Below the pieces are notes generated by a model. The model did no database searches and was not told where the DNA came from. It was given only the letters and a program-made list of their open reading frames with translations. The translations under genes were made by a program, and so were the position numbers. DNA of 64,000 nucleotides from Flavobacteriia bacterium (GTDB lineage: Bacteria; Bacteroidota; Bacteroidia; Flavobacteriales_D; Crocinitomicaceae): contig CANFHU010000001.1 of the NCBI GenBank assembly GCA_947446925.1, positions 1 to 64,000 of the forward strand, in the 5' to 3' direction. Below are positions 54,265 through 63,954 of this stretch, one piece after another. The first letter of the stretch is position 1, and the number at the start of each line of letters is the position of its first letter.

Positions 54265-55793
54265 TTGTATTAGGTAGCATTACCTTTGGTTGTGCGATAC
54301 AAGGTTCCATTGATGGTGGCCCAAAAGACACGCGTGCACCGCAAGTTGTTTCCAGTTCACCAAAAGCAATGTCGACCAATTTTCAGTCGAATGAAATTCA
54401 CTTTCAACTAAATGAATTTTACAAATTAAACGATCCAAACACCACCCTGTTTATTGTTCCTGCCCATGTAAAATTGGAAACAGTTGCCAAAGACAAAGAA
54501 TTGATTGTTAAAATCAAAGGAGAACTCCAAAAAGAAACAACCTACGCACTTTATTTTAATAAAACCATCAAGGATATTCATGAAGGGAATGATACCCTAA
54601 TGACCTATGTTTTTTCTACTGGAAATTGGATTGATTCTTTAAGTTATTCCGGGGTAGTTAAAGATGCTTTAACTCGTTTGCCTTTACCCAGATTAAATGT
54701 TTGTTTATTAGCAGATACTGCTACGAATTTTAGTCAAAAGGCGAACTATTTTACCAATACCAACGAACAAGGCGCCTTTACTTTCTCCTATCTAAAACCA
54801 GGAAAATATCACGTAATTGCCTTTGAAGATAAAAGCAAAGATTTGATTCCACAGGCATTTGAACACGTTGGATTCTCCAAACAAGCAGTAACTATTACCC
54901 AAAACATAAAAGATAGCGTTCCAATTTTAGTATTTCCACCAACACCAAAACGCTTGATACGTTCGGCTAGTTTTGTTGGTCCAAACCAAATTATACTGGG
55001 AGCATCGAACGAACTACAAACCGCACGATTTTACCTGAAAGACAAAGAAATTAAGCCTTTTGTACAAGCACACGGAAACGATTCTTTAAGTTTATTTACC
55101 GATTTACAAACCTTGGATACGCTGGCTTTGCATATTCAAACAACGAATTCGAAGGATAGTGCTTATATACGTTTACCTTTGAAAGAAAAGCAAAAAACAC
55201 CTCGTAGTTGGACAAACACCAAACAACTTCCAAATCAAGCAATTTACCTTTATTTCTCCGATGTAATCACTCGTTTTAATGCGGATTCCATCCAAGTATT
55301 TGCAAATGATTCACTTCCTTTGAAATTTCAAACAAGCAAAAACACCGAAAATTCAATCGCTATTCAATTGCCTAAAAATGAATATAAAAGTCTAAAAATT
55401 AAATTGTTAAAACAATCCATTCAATTCAAAAACTTTATTGGAAACTACAAAACAGAAGTAACCATTATCCCTATCGATGAAAAACAAATTGGGAATGTGA
55501 TTGCAAAAATTGATTCCATTCCTGTGGGAACCATCATCGAACTTTTTCAAGGAACAAAATTAATCGAAACACATACCAAAAAAAGTAATGAAAAAACACA
55601 CACCTTTGGATTTTTAGACAAAGGCGATTACCGAATTCGTTTTATTTTGGATGAGAATAAAAACGGTCGCTGGGATACTGGTAGTTTGACTACAAAAAAA
55701 CAGGCCGAAGAAACTCGCTGGTGGAACGAGACAATTACGGTGCGTCCGAATTGGGATATTGAGGTGGTGTTGGATTTGAAGAAAGTGAAGTAG
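54237..55793 (+). CDS. Ig-like domain lipoprotein
   Basis: A 518-residue lipoprotein. The lipobox SITFGC places the lipidated Cys at 19. An SbsA-type Ig-like domain (about 33-130, opening RAPQVVSSSPKAMSTNFQS) is followed by a carboxypeptidase-regulatory-like sandwich (about 138-215) and further beta domains ending in a DENKNGRWDTGSL turn. It is common in Bacteroidota; the function is unknown, with a surface or periplasmic location likely. The start overlaps msrC by 28 bp in another frame, an unusually long overlap, but the signal peptide begins exactly there. Confidence 0.88.
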   Translation: MQLVKYLFLIVLGSITFGCAIQGSIDGGPKDTRAPQVVSSSPKAMSTNFQSNEIHFQLNEFYKLNDPNTTLFIVPAHVKLETVAKDKELIVKIKGELQKETTYALYFNKTIKDIHEGNDTLMTYVFSTGNWIDSLSYSGVVKDALTRLPLPRLNVCLLADTATNFSQKANYFTNTNEQGAFTFSYLKPGKYHVIAFEDKSKDLIPQAFEHVGFSKQAVTITQNIKDSVPILVFPPTPKRLIRSASFVGPNQIILGASNELQTARFYLKDKEIKPFVQAHGNDSLSLFTDLQTLDTLALHIQTTNSKDSAYIRLPLKEKQKTPRSWTNTKQLPNQAIYLYFSDVITRFNADSIQVFANDSLPLKFQTSKNTENSIAIQLPKNEYKSLKIKLLKQSIQFKNFIGNYKTEVTIIPIDEKQIGNVIAKIDSIPVGTIIELFQGTKLIETHTKKSNEKTHTFGFLDKGDYRIRFILDENKNGRWDTGSLTTKKQAEETRWWNETITVRPNWDIEVVLDLKKVK

Positions 55794-55796
55794 ACA

Positions 55797-56090
55797 CTAT
55801 TTTTTAATCCAATTTTTACTCGGATTTAATTTAGTATGAATAAGAGCATGAATGAAGACTTGGTCTTTTATGATGCTAAAATGAATCATAAAAGGATATT
55901 TTTTTAGTGGTAAACAGTGAACTTCATCATACCTTTTTTGAAAAAATGGGTTCTTAGAAAGACCAATAATGTACTTATTTAAATATTTTTCAAATTTTTC
56001 ACCCAAACTTTGTGATTGTTCATTATAATAATCTATCACATTTTGAATATCATCGATTGCACGAGGATCAAGTAACAGTTGAAATTTCAT
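55797..56090 (-). CDS. RelE/ParE-family toxin
   Basis: A 97-residue protein with the ParE/RelE fold pattern: DPRAIDDIQNVIDYYNEQS at the N-terminus, then FFQKRYDEVHCLPLKKYPFMIHF and a final strand VFIHALIHTKLNP. ParE-like toxins block gyrase, RelE-like toxins cleave mRNA; sequence does not settle which. It starts 4 bp after the antitoxin gene on the same strand and converges with the Ig-like lipoprotein gene, 3 bp away. Confidence 0.85.
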   Translation of the reverse strand: MKFQLLLDPRAIDDIQNVIDYYNEQSQSLGEKFEKYLNKYIIGLSKNPFFQKRYDEVHCLPLKKYPFMIHFSIIKDQVFIHALIHTKLNPSKNWIKK

Positions 56091-56094
56091 TAAT

Positions 56095-56298
56095 TTATTT
56101 TACTTTCAATTGTTTTCTTGCTTCATCCCAAGATATATAATCTTCTTTTTTAGCTGTTTTTATTCTTTCTCTTACTAATTGTTTGTGCTCTTCTGGAATT
56201 TCATCCGTTGGGATAGAAAAATCAAATCCAAGATTTTGAACTAATTCCATGAAAAATGAAACTTTAGCATCAGGTATTTTTAGCGTAATTTCAGTCAT
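56095..56298 (-). CDS. antitoxin of the RelE/ParE pair
   Basis: A 67-residue protein typical of small addiction-module antitoxins: a beta strand (EITLKIPDAKVSFFMELVQN) and a charged helical C-terminus (LVRERIKTAKKEDYISWDEA). It directly precedes the toxin gene by 4 bp. A perfect TAAATTTG box lies 25 bp upstream on the minus strand at 56324-56331. Confidence 0.82.
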   Translation of the reverse strand: MTEITLKIPDAKVSFFMELVQNLGFDFSIPTDEIPEEHKQLVRERIKTAKKEDYISWDEARKQLKVK

Positions 56299-56323
56299 TA
56301 GATTTGATATTATACATACTACA

Positions 56324-56331
56324 CAAATTTA
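56324..56331 (-). promoter_or_regulatory. predicted -7 promoter box for the RelE/ParE module
   Basis: The minus strand reads TAAATTTG, 25 bp before the antitoxin ATG. Confidence 0.45.
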
Positions 56332-56385
56332 AACTAAATCAGATAAGTTTCAAAATTTATCCTACGAGATTATTACTTTTACCCC

Positions 56386-57534
56386 ATGAATTCCGCTTTC
56401 GCTTCTTGGAAAATTTACCTTGCGATTCTCTTTGGTTTGAGCATTACAGGATATTTGTTATTCAATAGTTTGAATCAAACACACTTTATTGCATCTAAGC
56501 AACAAGCCACGCACTGCTGGAAAGATGTGAACCACAATCACCAAATCGATTACTCGGATGCACAGGAGTTTTATCCGTGTAAAAATGGCACATACAAACA
56601 AGAAGAATTAAGCGATATACTTACCGAAATCTCTTGGAAACCTGCTTCCATTTTTTGGATTTTTCTCGCCATGCTATGCATGGTTGGGCGCGACTTCTTC
56701 TATATGTTGCGCATTCGAATTTTAACCAAAAAACAACTGACTTGGAAAAAAGCATTTAATGTCATTTTATTGTGGGAATTTGCCTCTGCCCTTTCTCCTG
56801 GAGTGGTTGGGGGTGCTACCGTTGCGATGTTTATTCTCAATAAAGAAAAAATCAATCTGGGTCGTTCTACCTCCATCGTTATGATTACAGCATTGTTAGA
56901 TAACCTGTTTTTCATCCTACTCATTCCATTTGTGTTTTGCTTTATTTCTTCCGACATGCTCTTCCCGAATGCAACCTGGGTCGACAAAAGCATTGCCTTA
57001 GTTTTTTGGGGTGGATTTGGGATTATTGCCTTGGTTTGCGTGCTTTTATTTTTGAGTGTTTTTGTTTTTCCTAAAGGAATAGGACTACTTCTTTACAAAC
57101 TTTGTCAAATCCCTTTTTTGCAAAAATTTCAAGGGAAAATGCTCCAATTACAGCATGATCTTCAATGGACATCCCAAGATATGAAACAAGAAAACAAACG
57201 TTTTTGGGTCGGAAGTTTTGGTGCTACCATCCTATCTTGGACCTGTCGTTATTTGGTCATTAACTGTGTATTGGCGGCATTTTTACCCATTTCGTTTTTT
57301 AATCACATCTTTATTTTAGGAAAGCAATTGGTGCTTTGGATTTTCATGTTAATCAGTCCTACTCCGGGCGCAAGTGGTATCGCAGAATTCGCTTTTGGAG
57401 AACTCATGGGCGAGTTTAGTTCCTCCATTTTATTAATTGTTGCACTAGCAGTTATTTGGCGACTCATCTCGTATTTCCCATACCTCATCATCGGTTCGAT
57501 ATTATTGCCTAAGTGGTTGCAGAAAAAAGCCTGA
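56386..57534 (+). CDS. YbhN/UPF0104-type (LPG synthase TM-like) membrane protein
   Basis: A 382-residue integral membrane protein with about eight to nine helices. The signature WEFASALSPGVVGGATVAMFIL and the later ISPTPGASGIAEFAFGELM are characteristic of lysylphosphatidylglycerol-synthase TM-region proteins, proposed lipid flippases. There is an N-terminal periplasmic insertion (about 32-75) with a DVNHNHQIDYSDAQEF loop that resembles an EF-hand (dockerin-like) calcium site, an uncommon addition. It precedes lysS on the same strand but lysS has its own promoter-like box. Confidence 0.88.
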   Translation: MNSAFASWKIYLAILFGLSITGYLLFNSLNQTHFIASKQQATHCWKDVNHNHQIDYSDAQEFYPCKNGTYKQEELSDILTEISWKPASIFWIFLAMLCMVGRDFFYMLRIRILTKKQLTWKKAFNVILLWEFASALSPGVVGGATVAMFILNKEKINLGRSTSIVMITALLDNLFFILLIPFVFCFISSDMLFPNATWVDKSIALVFWGGFGIIALVCVLLFLSVFVFPKGIGLLLYKLCQIPFLQKFQGKMLQLQHDLQWTSQDMKQENKRFWVGSFGATILSWTCRYLVINCVLAAFLPISFFNHIFILGKQLVLWIFMLISPTPGASGIAEFAFGELMGEFSSSILLIVALAVIWRLISYFPYLIIGSILLPKWLQKKA

Positions 57535-57541
57535 AAAAGAT

Positions 57542-57549
57542 TATCTTTG
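57542..57549 (+). promoter_or_regulatory. predicted promoter for lysS
   Basis: TATCTTTG, 24 bp before the preferred lysS ATG; a TTG at 57517-57519 lies 22 bp upstream and could be the -33 element. Confidence 0.55.
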
Positions 57550-57573
57550 CACCAAATTTTTAGCAAAAAACCC

Positions 57574-59289
57574 ATGAGTGCAATCGAACTTTCAGAACAA
57601 GAAATTCAACGTAGAGATAAATTAGACAAATTACGTGCGTTAGGAATCAATCCGTACCCTGCAGATTTATATCCGGTAACAGACACAGCAAGTGCTATTT
57701 CTGAAAACTTCGAAGATGGTAAAACGGTTTGCATCGCGGGTCGTTTGATGAGTCAACGTATCATGGGGAAGGCATCGTTTGCGGAATTATTGGATAGTAC
57801 TGGTCGTGTACAAGTATACTTCAACCGTGATGAATTGTGTCCGGGAGAAGACAAAACGTTGTACAACGAGGTTTTCAAAAAATTGTTAGACCTAGGAGAT
57901 TTCGTAGGGGTAAAAGGATATGTATTCAAAACACAAGTAGGTGAAATTTCGGTACACGTACAAGAATTTACCTTGTTGTCGAAAGCATTGAAACCACTTC
58001 CACTACCTAAAACGGATGCGGATGGAAATACGCACGATGCATTTACCGATCCTGAATTGCGTTACAGACAACGTTATGTAGATTTAGTGGTAAACCCACA
58101 TGTAAAAGATACGTTCATCAAACGTACGAAGGCAATGACTTCGATGCGTAATTTCTTTAATGATAAAGGGTATTTAGAAGTAGAAACGCCAATTTTACAA
58201 CCAATTCCAGGAGGAGCATCTGCACGACCATTTATGAGTCACCACAACGCCTTAGACATTCCTTTGTACTTACGTATCGCGAATGAGTTATACTTAAAAC
58301 GATTGATCGTTGGTGGATTTGATGGCGTGTATGAATTCGCGAAAGATTTCCGTAACGAAGGAATGGACAGAACACACAATCCAGAGTTTACCGTAATGGA
58401 AATTTATGTAGCCTACAAAGACTACAACTGGATGATGGATTTCACCGAACAAATGATTGAGAAAGTAGCAACAGACGTATGTGGAAGCACAGAAATCACT
58501 GTTGGACCTAATAAAATATCCTTAAAAGCACCTTTCAAACGTATTTCCATGCGTGATTCAATTTTGGAATTCACTGGATTTGACATTTACGGAAAAGACG
58601 AAGATGCATTACGTGCAGCCGCAAAAGGAATGGGTATCGAAGTAACAGAATCAATGGGTAAAGGAAAATTGATTGATGAAATCTTTGGGGAAAAATGTGA
58701 AGGAAACTACATCCAACCAACGTTCATTACGGATTACCCAATTGAAATGTCTCCGTTGTGTAAAAAACACCGCGATAATCCAGAATTGACAGAGCGTTTT
58801 GAGTTGATGATCAATGGAAAAGAAGTTGCTAATGCATATTCTGAGTTGAACGATCCTATCGACCAACGCGAGCGTTTTGAAGAGCAATTGCGTTTGTCTG
58901 AAAAAGGCGACGACGAAGCCATGTTTATCGATCAAGACTTCTTACGTGCCTTAGAATACGGTATGCCACCAACATCCGGTATGGGGATTGGTATCGATCG
59001 TTTGGTAATGTTATTGACAAACAATTCATCCATTCAAGAAGTATTGTTCTTCCCACAAATGCGACCAGAAAAATTCCAAACAGGACCAGACTTGAAAGCA
59101 TTTCAATCGATTGGTGTGCCAGGAACGTGGGCAGAACATATGGCAAAAGCAGGTTTCTCCAGCGTAGACGAATTGTTAGAAGCAAAACCTACAGCCGTTC
59201 ACCAAAAATTGAACGGTTACAGAAAGAAGAATAAATTAGAAATTCCAGCATTGTTGATCGAAGAGGTTGAAGCGTGGTATTCGAAGTAA
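57574..59289 (+). CDS. lysS: lysine--tRNA ligase (class II)
   Basis: A 571-residue class II synthetase. The N-terminal OB-fold anticodon domain (about 50-150) precedes the catalytic core with motif 2 ([20 protein letters not shown]) and motif 3 ([14 protein letters not shown]). About 65 residues longer than E. coli LysS at the C-terminus, where [19 protein letters not shown] forms an added helical tail often seen in Bacteroidota. ATG at 57574 is favoured because upstream sequence contains the promoter box. Confidence 0.97.
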   Translation: MSAIELSEQEIQRRDKLDKLRALGINPYPADLYPVTDTASAISENFEDGKTVCIAGRLMSQRIMGKASFAELLDSTGRVQVYFNRDELCPGEDKTLYNEVFKKLLDLGDFVGVKGYVFKTQVGEISVHVQEFTLLSKALKPLPLPKTDADGNTHDAFTDPELRYRQRYVDLVVNPHVKDTFIKRTKAMTSMRNFFNDKGYLEVETPILQPIPGGASARPFMSHHNALDIPLYLRIANELYLKRLIVGGFDGVYEFAKDFRNEGMDRTHNPEFTVMEIYVAYKDYNWMMDFTEQMIEKVATDVCGSTEITVGPNKISLKAPFKRISMRDSILEFTGFDIYGKDEDALRAAAKGMGIEVTESMGKGKLIDEIFGEKCEGNYIQPTFITDYPIEMSPLCKKHRDNPELTERFELMINGKEVANAYSELNDPIDQRERFEEQLRLSEKGDDEAMFIDQDFLRALEYGMPPTSGMGIGIDRLVMLLTNNSSIQEVLFFPQMRPEKFQTGPDLKAFQSIGVPGTWAEHMAKAGFSSVDELLEAKPTAVHQKLNGYRKKNKLEIPALLIEEVEAWYSK

Positions 59290-59306
59290 AATTATAGATC
59301 GATTAT

Positions 59307-59834
59307 ATGAAATTTATACTCTACGTGTTTATAATTGTTAGTAGTTTTTCTTGTTCTAAAGAAAATCTTTCTGATGATAAACTAACACTTTCTAGAGTTC
59401 CCATATCAACTAAAGAATTAAAACTAAAAGGTTACTATTATACCAAATATGATAACTCTCAAAAAGTTTCTATTTACTTTTTATATAATGATGGTACTTT
59501 ACTTTTTGCTGGTGATGGTTTTGATTATAATAATATAAATGATTACGAGAAAACTCTTCTTTCTGAAAATTTCATAAACAAATTGAAGAATATAAAGTTT
59601 GCTTGGGGGATTTTTAACATCTCTGATAAATTTATTCAGTTAGAAAAATGGGAACCATCTTCAGGTGGACCTTTAAAGTCTTATATAAAATCTGGAACAA
59701 TTATAAATGATACGATTTTTGTACTTAACCAATCTAAACGATCGAATGGAGATGAATTAAATAAAATTGATAAAACCTATTATTTTAAAAAACTCACATC
59801 AAAACCTGATAGTACAAATTCGTTTATTAATTAA
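59307..59834 (+). CDS. small hypothetical lipoprotein
   Basis: A 175-residue protein with a lipoprotein signal ending SSFSC (Cys16), then an Asn/Lys/Tyr-rich beta-leaning sequence (ELKLKGYYYTKYDN, YNDGTLLFAGDGFDYNN). I recognise no family. It starts 17 bp after lysS, is more AT-rich than that gene, and ends just before a 48-bp palindrome. Confidence 0.7.
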   Translation: MKFILYVFIIVSSFSCSKENLSDDKLTLSRVPISTKELKLKGYYYTKYDNSQKVSIYFLYNDGTLLFAGDGFDYNNINDYEKTLLSENFINKLKNIKFAWGIFNISDKFIQLEKWEPSSGGPLKSYIKSGTIINDTIFVLNQSKRSNGDELNKIDKTYYFKKLTSKPDSTNSFIN

Positions 59835-59850
59835 TTTCTATCACAAACCC

Positions 59851-59898
59851 TATAAAACCAGTAGAGCCACAATGCATTGTGGCTCTACTGGTTTTATA
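59851..59898. repeat. 48-bp perfect palindrome at a convergent gene junction
   Basis: The left arm begins TATAAAACCAGTAGAGCCAC and continues AATG, and the right arm is its exact complement, giving 24 bp per arm with no spacer. It fills the gap between the lipoprotein stop (59834) and the ATPase stop (59901). With T-runs on both sides it can act as a two-way terminator. Confidence 0.9.
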
Positions 59899-59900
59899 AA

Positions 59901-61028
59901 TCACATAAACACAAACCCTTTAAAATTTATTGGCGTTATTATCTCTGTCTTCGCCGTTGGATACGCATTTGTAAATGCAAGCGTTACTTTATGATTTTTC
60001 TGAGTGTTCCACTTCATTTCGTATGCAGTCAATTCTCCATATTGTTCTTCTATGTAATCCACTTCGCGTTGTTGTTTGTTTCTCCAAAAATAACTTCTGG
60101 CAGTAATATCTTTCCATGCCTTCATTTTCAGGCGTTCTGAAACCAAGAAGTTTTCCCAAAGTGCACCAATGTCGTTTCTCAATTCCAAGGGTCTAAAATC
60201 ATCTATAATTGCGTTGCGAATCCCGTTGTCCCAAAAGTAAATTTTACTCATCTTCGTGACCTCTTTTCGGTCATTGGTACTATATGATTTCAAACGAAAA
60301 ACAACGAACGATTTTTCTAATAAGTCAATGTAATTTTCAACCGTTTCAGATTTCACTTTTAAGGCATTCGCCAATTCATTGATGGAAACTTCTGAACTCA
60401 CTTGATAGGCTAGTAACTTCAATAATTTATCCAACAATTCTGGTTTACGAATATCTTTCCAAACCAATACGTCTTTATACAAATATTGTCCTGCTAAATT
60501 TTTCAATAATATTTCAGCATCATTAGGGTTTAAAACAACATCTGGGTACGAGCCAAAGCGTAAATGAAAAGGAAGTTGTTGTTCCAATTCGAAAGAAGAT
60601 TTTGTTGGATAAATCTCCGCTTGTGCAAACGGATACAAATGAAATAAAATATGCCTTCCTGTTAATGGTTCGAACACCTTATCTGAAATTTCTAATGCCG
60701 ACGAACCAGTTGCAACAAATTGCACCTCTGAAAAATTATCGATCATCATTTTTAACAGAAGACCTGGATTTAATATCCGTTGCACCTCATCGATGACCAC
60801 AATTTTATATCCGCCTATCAAATCTTTAATTCCGGCGAGAGTTATCATATCTAAACGTGATCGCGCTGCCGGATCATCCCCATTTAACCACAACATCTCC
60901 TGACCATCAAACAAATCGTGTAATAAAGTCGTTTTACCTACTTGTCGCGCACCGGTCAACACAAGTACTTTTCGCTTGTTTAACCAATAACGTAACTTGT
61001 CTTTTAATACCCGATTGACAGAACTCAT
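59901..61028 (-). CDS. AAA ATPase with DUF4143 C-terminal domain
   Basis: A 375-residue protein: an AAA_14 ATPase with Walker A GARQVGKTT (26-34) and Walker B KIVVIDEVQRI, then a DUF4143 domain (about 190-330) with a winged-helix-like segment (SINELANALKVKSETVENYI) and a restriction-endonuclease-like core in the tail (YFWRNKQQREVDYIEEQYGEL). Family members are widespread in Bacteroidota with no settled function. The promoter region carries 33-bp tandem repeats at 61055-61137. Confidence 0.92.
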   Translation of the reverse strand: MSSVNRVLKDKLRYWLNKRKVLVLTGARQVGKTTLLHDLFDGQEMLWLNGDDPAARSRLDMITLAGIKDLIGGYKIVVIDEVQRILNPGLLLKMMIDNFSEVQFVATGSSALEISDKVFEPLTGRHILFHLYPFAQAEIYPTKSSFELEQQLPFHLRFGSYPDVVLNPNDAEILLKNLAGQYLYKDVLVWKDIRKPELLDKLLKLLAYQVSSEVSINELANALKVKSETVENYIDLLEKSFVVFRLKSYSTNDRKEVTKMSKIYFWDNGIRNAIIDDFRPLELRNDIGALWENFLVSERLKMKAWKDITARSYFWRNKQQREVDYIEEQYGELTAYEMKWNTQKNHKVTLAFTNAYPTAKTEIITPINFKGFVFM

Positions 61029-61054
61029 ACGCTTTTATTTTATTCAAAAGTAGT

Positions 61055-61137
61055 ATATTTTCCATTATAAAAGAAAATAAACTATGTATTTTTTCCACTA
61101 TAACGGAAAATAAACTATGTATTTTTTCCATTATAAA
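61055..61137. repeat. 2.5 tandem 33-bp repeats upstream of the AAA/DUF4143 gene
   Basis: Full units at 61073-61104 and 61106-61137 (period 33) and a partial unit at 61055-61072. Junctions form the inverted repeat TTTTCC-N8-GGAAAA (61091-61110) and a variant at 61058-61077. They lie 27-110 bp upstream of the ATPase start and could be binding sites for the protein itself or for another regulator. Confidence 0.75.
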
Positions 61138-61247
61138 ATATTATAGTCCAAAAACACGTGAATTTTGAAAGAAACTCAAATTAACATGTAACACATTTTA
61201 TTAAATGAGAAACAAACTTTGCATGCTACATTTTGTTAAAACTACCC

Positions 61248-63230
61248 ATGAAAAACTGCTTCTTTATTGTATGTATACTTTTTGTTTTTCAAACTAAATT
61301 ATATGCGCAAATTACAAGTGAAATAGATAGTAAAACCATTGAAAAAGCAGATGAATTCATCGAAAATGATCGATTTGCAGAAGCATTACCTTTGTATCTA
61401 AAAGTAATCAAAAAAGATTCGCTAAATCCGGAGTTAAATTTCTTGGTGGGCGTTTGTTATATCCATTCAAACACACAAAAATCAAAGGCTATTCACTATT
61501 TAGAACATGCAATTACTTGTATTGTGAAATGTACCTTGAAAGATGATAAAGCGCACCAAATGGCATTTTTATACCTAGGAGACGCATACCATTCCGACTA
61601 CCAATTTGACAAAGCAATAGAAACATACCAACATTTTAATTCCCTTATTTCCCAAAACAAAGAAAAAACATTGGTAGAAGAAGTTGCGCGAAAAATTGAC
61701 ATGTGCAACGTTGCCAAACAATTAGTTGCGCATCCTGTAGATGTACAGATTACGAATTTAGGTCCGCACATAAACACCCAATACGCCGAATATTCTCCTG
61801 TACTAACAGCAGATGAAAACACGCTAATTTATACTACACGAAAACCAAATAGCACCGGAAGAGTTGGTGATAATTCCGGTATTACGTTTGAAGATATTTT
61901 CATTGCACATAAAAAAGATACGACCTGGGAAACCGGAACAAACATTGGAACAACAATTAATACAGCGGGGAATGAAGCATCGGTCGGAATTTCTATCGAC
62001 GGTCAGATTATTCTTATTTACAAAGATTCAATTGATGGTTCAGGGAATTTATACCATACCCATTTGCAAGGAAATCGTTGGACCAAACCAGAAAAATTAA
62101 ATGACAATGTAAATACGAAAGGATGGGAACCAAGTGCTTTCATGTCTGCCGATGAAGAAAAATTGTATTTTGTAAGTGATCGACCTGGTGGATATGGTGG
62201 GCGTGACATTTATGTAAGTAATAAACTTCCAACAGGAGAATGGGCTAAAGCAACGAATTTAGGTCCAACGATAAATACACGCTTTGAAGAAGATGCGCCA
62301 TTTATTCACCCAGATGGAAAAACAGTGTATTTCAGTTCAAATGGACATGAGACGATGGGTGGCTTTGATATTTTCTCTAGCACATTATCGCCTACCAATC
62401 AATGGGAAAAACCTGTAAACATCGGTTATCCAATTAATTCACCGGAGGATGATATCTATTTTGTAGTTAGCCCAAACAAACAACGGGCCTATTACTCTTC
62501 TTTTAAAGCAGGTGGATACGGCGAAAAAGACATTTATAAAATCACGTTTAAAAACTTTGTGGAGCCACAACTTACTGTTCTTAAAGGGTGTGTAACCGAT
62601 GCCTACGGAAACCCAATTATAGGGGATGTATTTATCACTGTTACAGACAATGAAACAGGGATCGTATCGGGAACCTACCATGTAAATACCGTGAGTGGCT
62701 GTTATATTCTGATTCTTCCTTCTGGAAAAAATTACAATGTGACCTACGAAGTAGAAAATTACTTGTTTCAATCGACAAACATCGATGTGGCAGAGAGTTC
62801 CAGTTATAAAGAAATTCACGATGTAATTCAACTTCAGCCTTTGGTAGTTGGTTCAAAAATTATACTCAAAAATCTATTTTTTGACTTTGATAAATCGAGT
62901 CTCCGACCAGCATCGAATGTGGAATTAAACAAACTTATCGCCATTTTAACAAAGTACCCAAACATGGTGGTAGAAATTTCTGCGCATACCGATTCGCAAG
63001 GTACAGACGCATACAACTTAGTGCTCTCCGAACAACGTGCAAAATCGGTCGTTGATTTTCTAATCCATCATGGAATTCCGAGTTTCCAATTGGTTTCGAA
63101 AGGCTATGGAGAAACCCAACCTGCTCAGCGTAATACAAATCCCGACGGGAGCGATAATCCTGTCAACAGACAATTAAATCGTCGGGTGGAGTTGAAAATA
63201 TTACGTATAGATGGAGCAAAAAAGAATTAA
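61248..63230 (+). CDS. PorE-like TPR/propeller/OmpA-family T9SS-associated lipoprotein-type protein
   Basis: A 660-residue exported protein. Signal peptide 1-20 (ending LYAQ; no lipobox Cys seen); TPR repeats about 25-150; PD40-type propeller about 175-430 with repeated LYFVSDRPGGYGGRDIY and VYFSSNGHETMGGFDIF units; a carboxypeptidase-regulatory-like sandwich about 435-530; OmpA C-terminal domain about 540-655 with FDFDKSSLRP and SAHTDSQGTDAYN that binds peptidoglycan. The order TPR-propeller-CRD-OmpA is that of PorE, which ties the T9SS to the cell wall. A near-consensus box (AAACTTTG) precedes by 26 bp. Confidence 0.87.
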   Translation: MKNCFFIVCILFVFQTKLYAQITSEIDSKTIEKADEFIENDRFAEALPLYLKVIKKDSLNPELNFLVGVCYIHSNTQKSKAIHYLEHAITCIVKCTLKDDKAHQMAFLYLGDAYHSDYQFDKAIETYQHFNSLISQNKEKTLVEEVARKIDMCNVAKQLVAHPVDVQITNLGPHINTQYAEYSPVLTADENTLIYTTRKPNSTGRVGDNSGITFEDIFIAHKKDTTWETGTNIGTTINTAGNEASVGISIDGQIILIYKDSIDGSGNLYHTHLQGNRWTKPEKLNDNVNTKGWEPSAFMSADEEKLYFVSDRPGGYGGRDIYVSNKLPTGEWAKATNLGPTINTRFEEDAPFIHPDGKTVYFSSNGHETMGGFDIFSSTLSPTNQWEKPVNIGYPINSPEDDIYFVVSPNKQRAYYSSFKAGGYGEKDIYKITFKNFVEPQLTVLKGCVTDAYGNPIIGDVFITVTDNETGIVSGTYHVNTVSGCYILILPSGKNYNVTYEVENYLFQSTNIDVAESSSYKEIHDVIQLQPLVVGSKIILKNLFFDFDKSSLRPASNVELNKLIAILTKYPNMVVEISAHTDSQGTDAYNLVLSEQRAKSVVDFLIHHGIPSFQLVSKGYGETQPAQRNTNPDGSDNPVNRQLNRRVELKILRIDGAKKN

Positions 63231-63889
63231 AATAGATACAAGGTTGTCACAATCCTTCCTCTTCCATTACCTAATTCCAAAGACAGTAATTCGTTTACAT
63301 CTTTCACTTTCCAATAAAAAGGTTGCGCCAACACATCTATCCCGCTGTTTTGTTTTAAGCGTATCCCCTGACCCGAAATTTTATCTTTGTTTGGTTCGAA
63401 ATCTCCAGAAGGAATGTGTTCGGTGATGATGACGTAACGATAGCGCGATAACTTATCTAGTATCTGCTGTACTTCTTGATTGGATAAATGTTGTAGTACT
63501 TGTCGTACCAACGCGCAATCACCCGAAGGTAGTTCATCCACCGCCACATCCAAACAATGAAATGAAAGATTTTCAGTATTAAAAAGGGTCTTATTTCGTT
63601 CTATCAAGGCAGGAACTATATCTATTGCGTGATAATGTGCTGCAAATTCAACCAATTCCTTTCCAATATTAAAATCACCACAACCCAAATCGCATACGGT
63701 GATTGGTTCATCAAAAGACTGTAAAAAATCAGATATAATGTTAATGTATGGCGTTACAATATGTGGATCATGTGAACCTTCCCCCGAATAAAATTCAGCA
63801 GGATTTCCGCCCCACAGATTCTTTTCATAGATCTGTGACATGGCGGCTTTGGTAGGCCAAGGGATTTTTACTTTTGGAGATTGTTTCAC
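63227..63889 (-). CDS. class I SAM-dependent methyltransferase
   Basis: A 220-residue methyltransferase with a Rossmann core: motif I is VCDLGCGDFNIGKEL, the acidic residue is in YHAIDIVPALIERN, and motif IV-like is DCALVRQVLQHLSNQEVQQIL. The substrate is unknown; the N-terminal NLWGGNPAEFYSGEGSHD is distinctive of a small-molecule subset. It converges with the PorE-like gene and overlaps its stop by 4 bp. Confidence 0.9.
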   Translation of the reverse strand: MKQSPKVKIPWPTKAAMSQIYEKNLWGGNPAEFYSGEGSHDPHIVTPYINIISDFLQSFDEPITVCDLGCGDFNIGKELVEFAAHYHAIDIVPALIERNKTLFNTENLSFHCLDVAVDELPSGDCALVRQVLQHLSNQEVQQILDKLSRYRYVIITEHIPSGDFEPNKDKISGQGIRLKQNSGIDVLAQPFYWKVKDVNELLSLELGNGRGRIVTTLYLF

Positions 63890-63954
63890 TTTAGAAATTT
63901 ATTTATCAAATTGAAAGGTTGTCACCCCTCATCTCCCATCAAGTGGAAAAACAA

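Noticed and set aside
60934-61131. Minus-strand reading frame of 65 codons encoding EKIHSLFS repeats
   Set aside because: It is the translation of the 33-bp tandem repeats and runs out of frame into the ATPase gene; no sign of a real protein.
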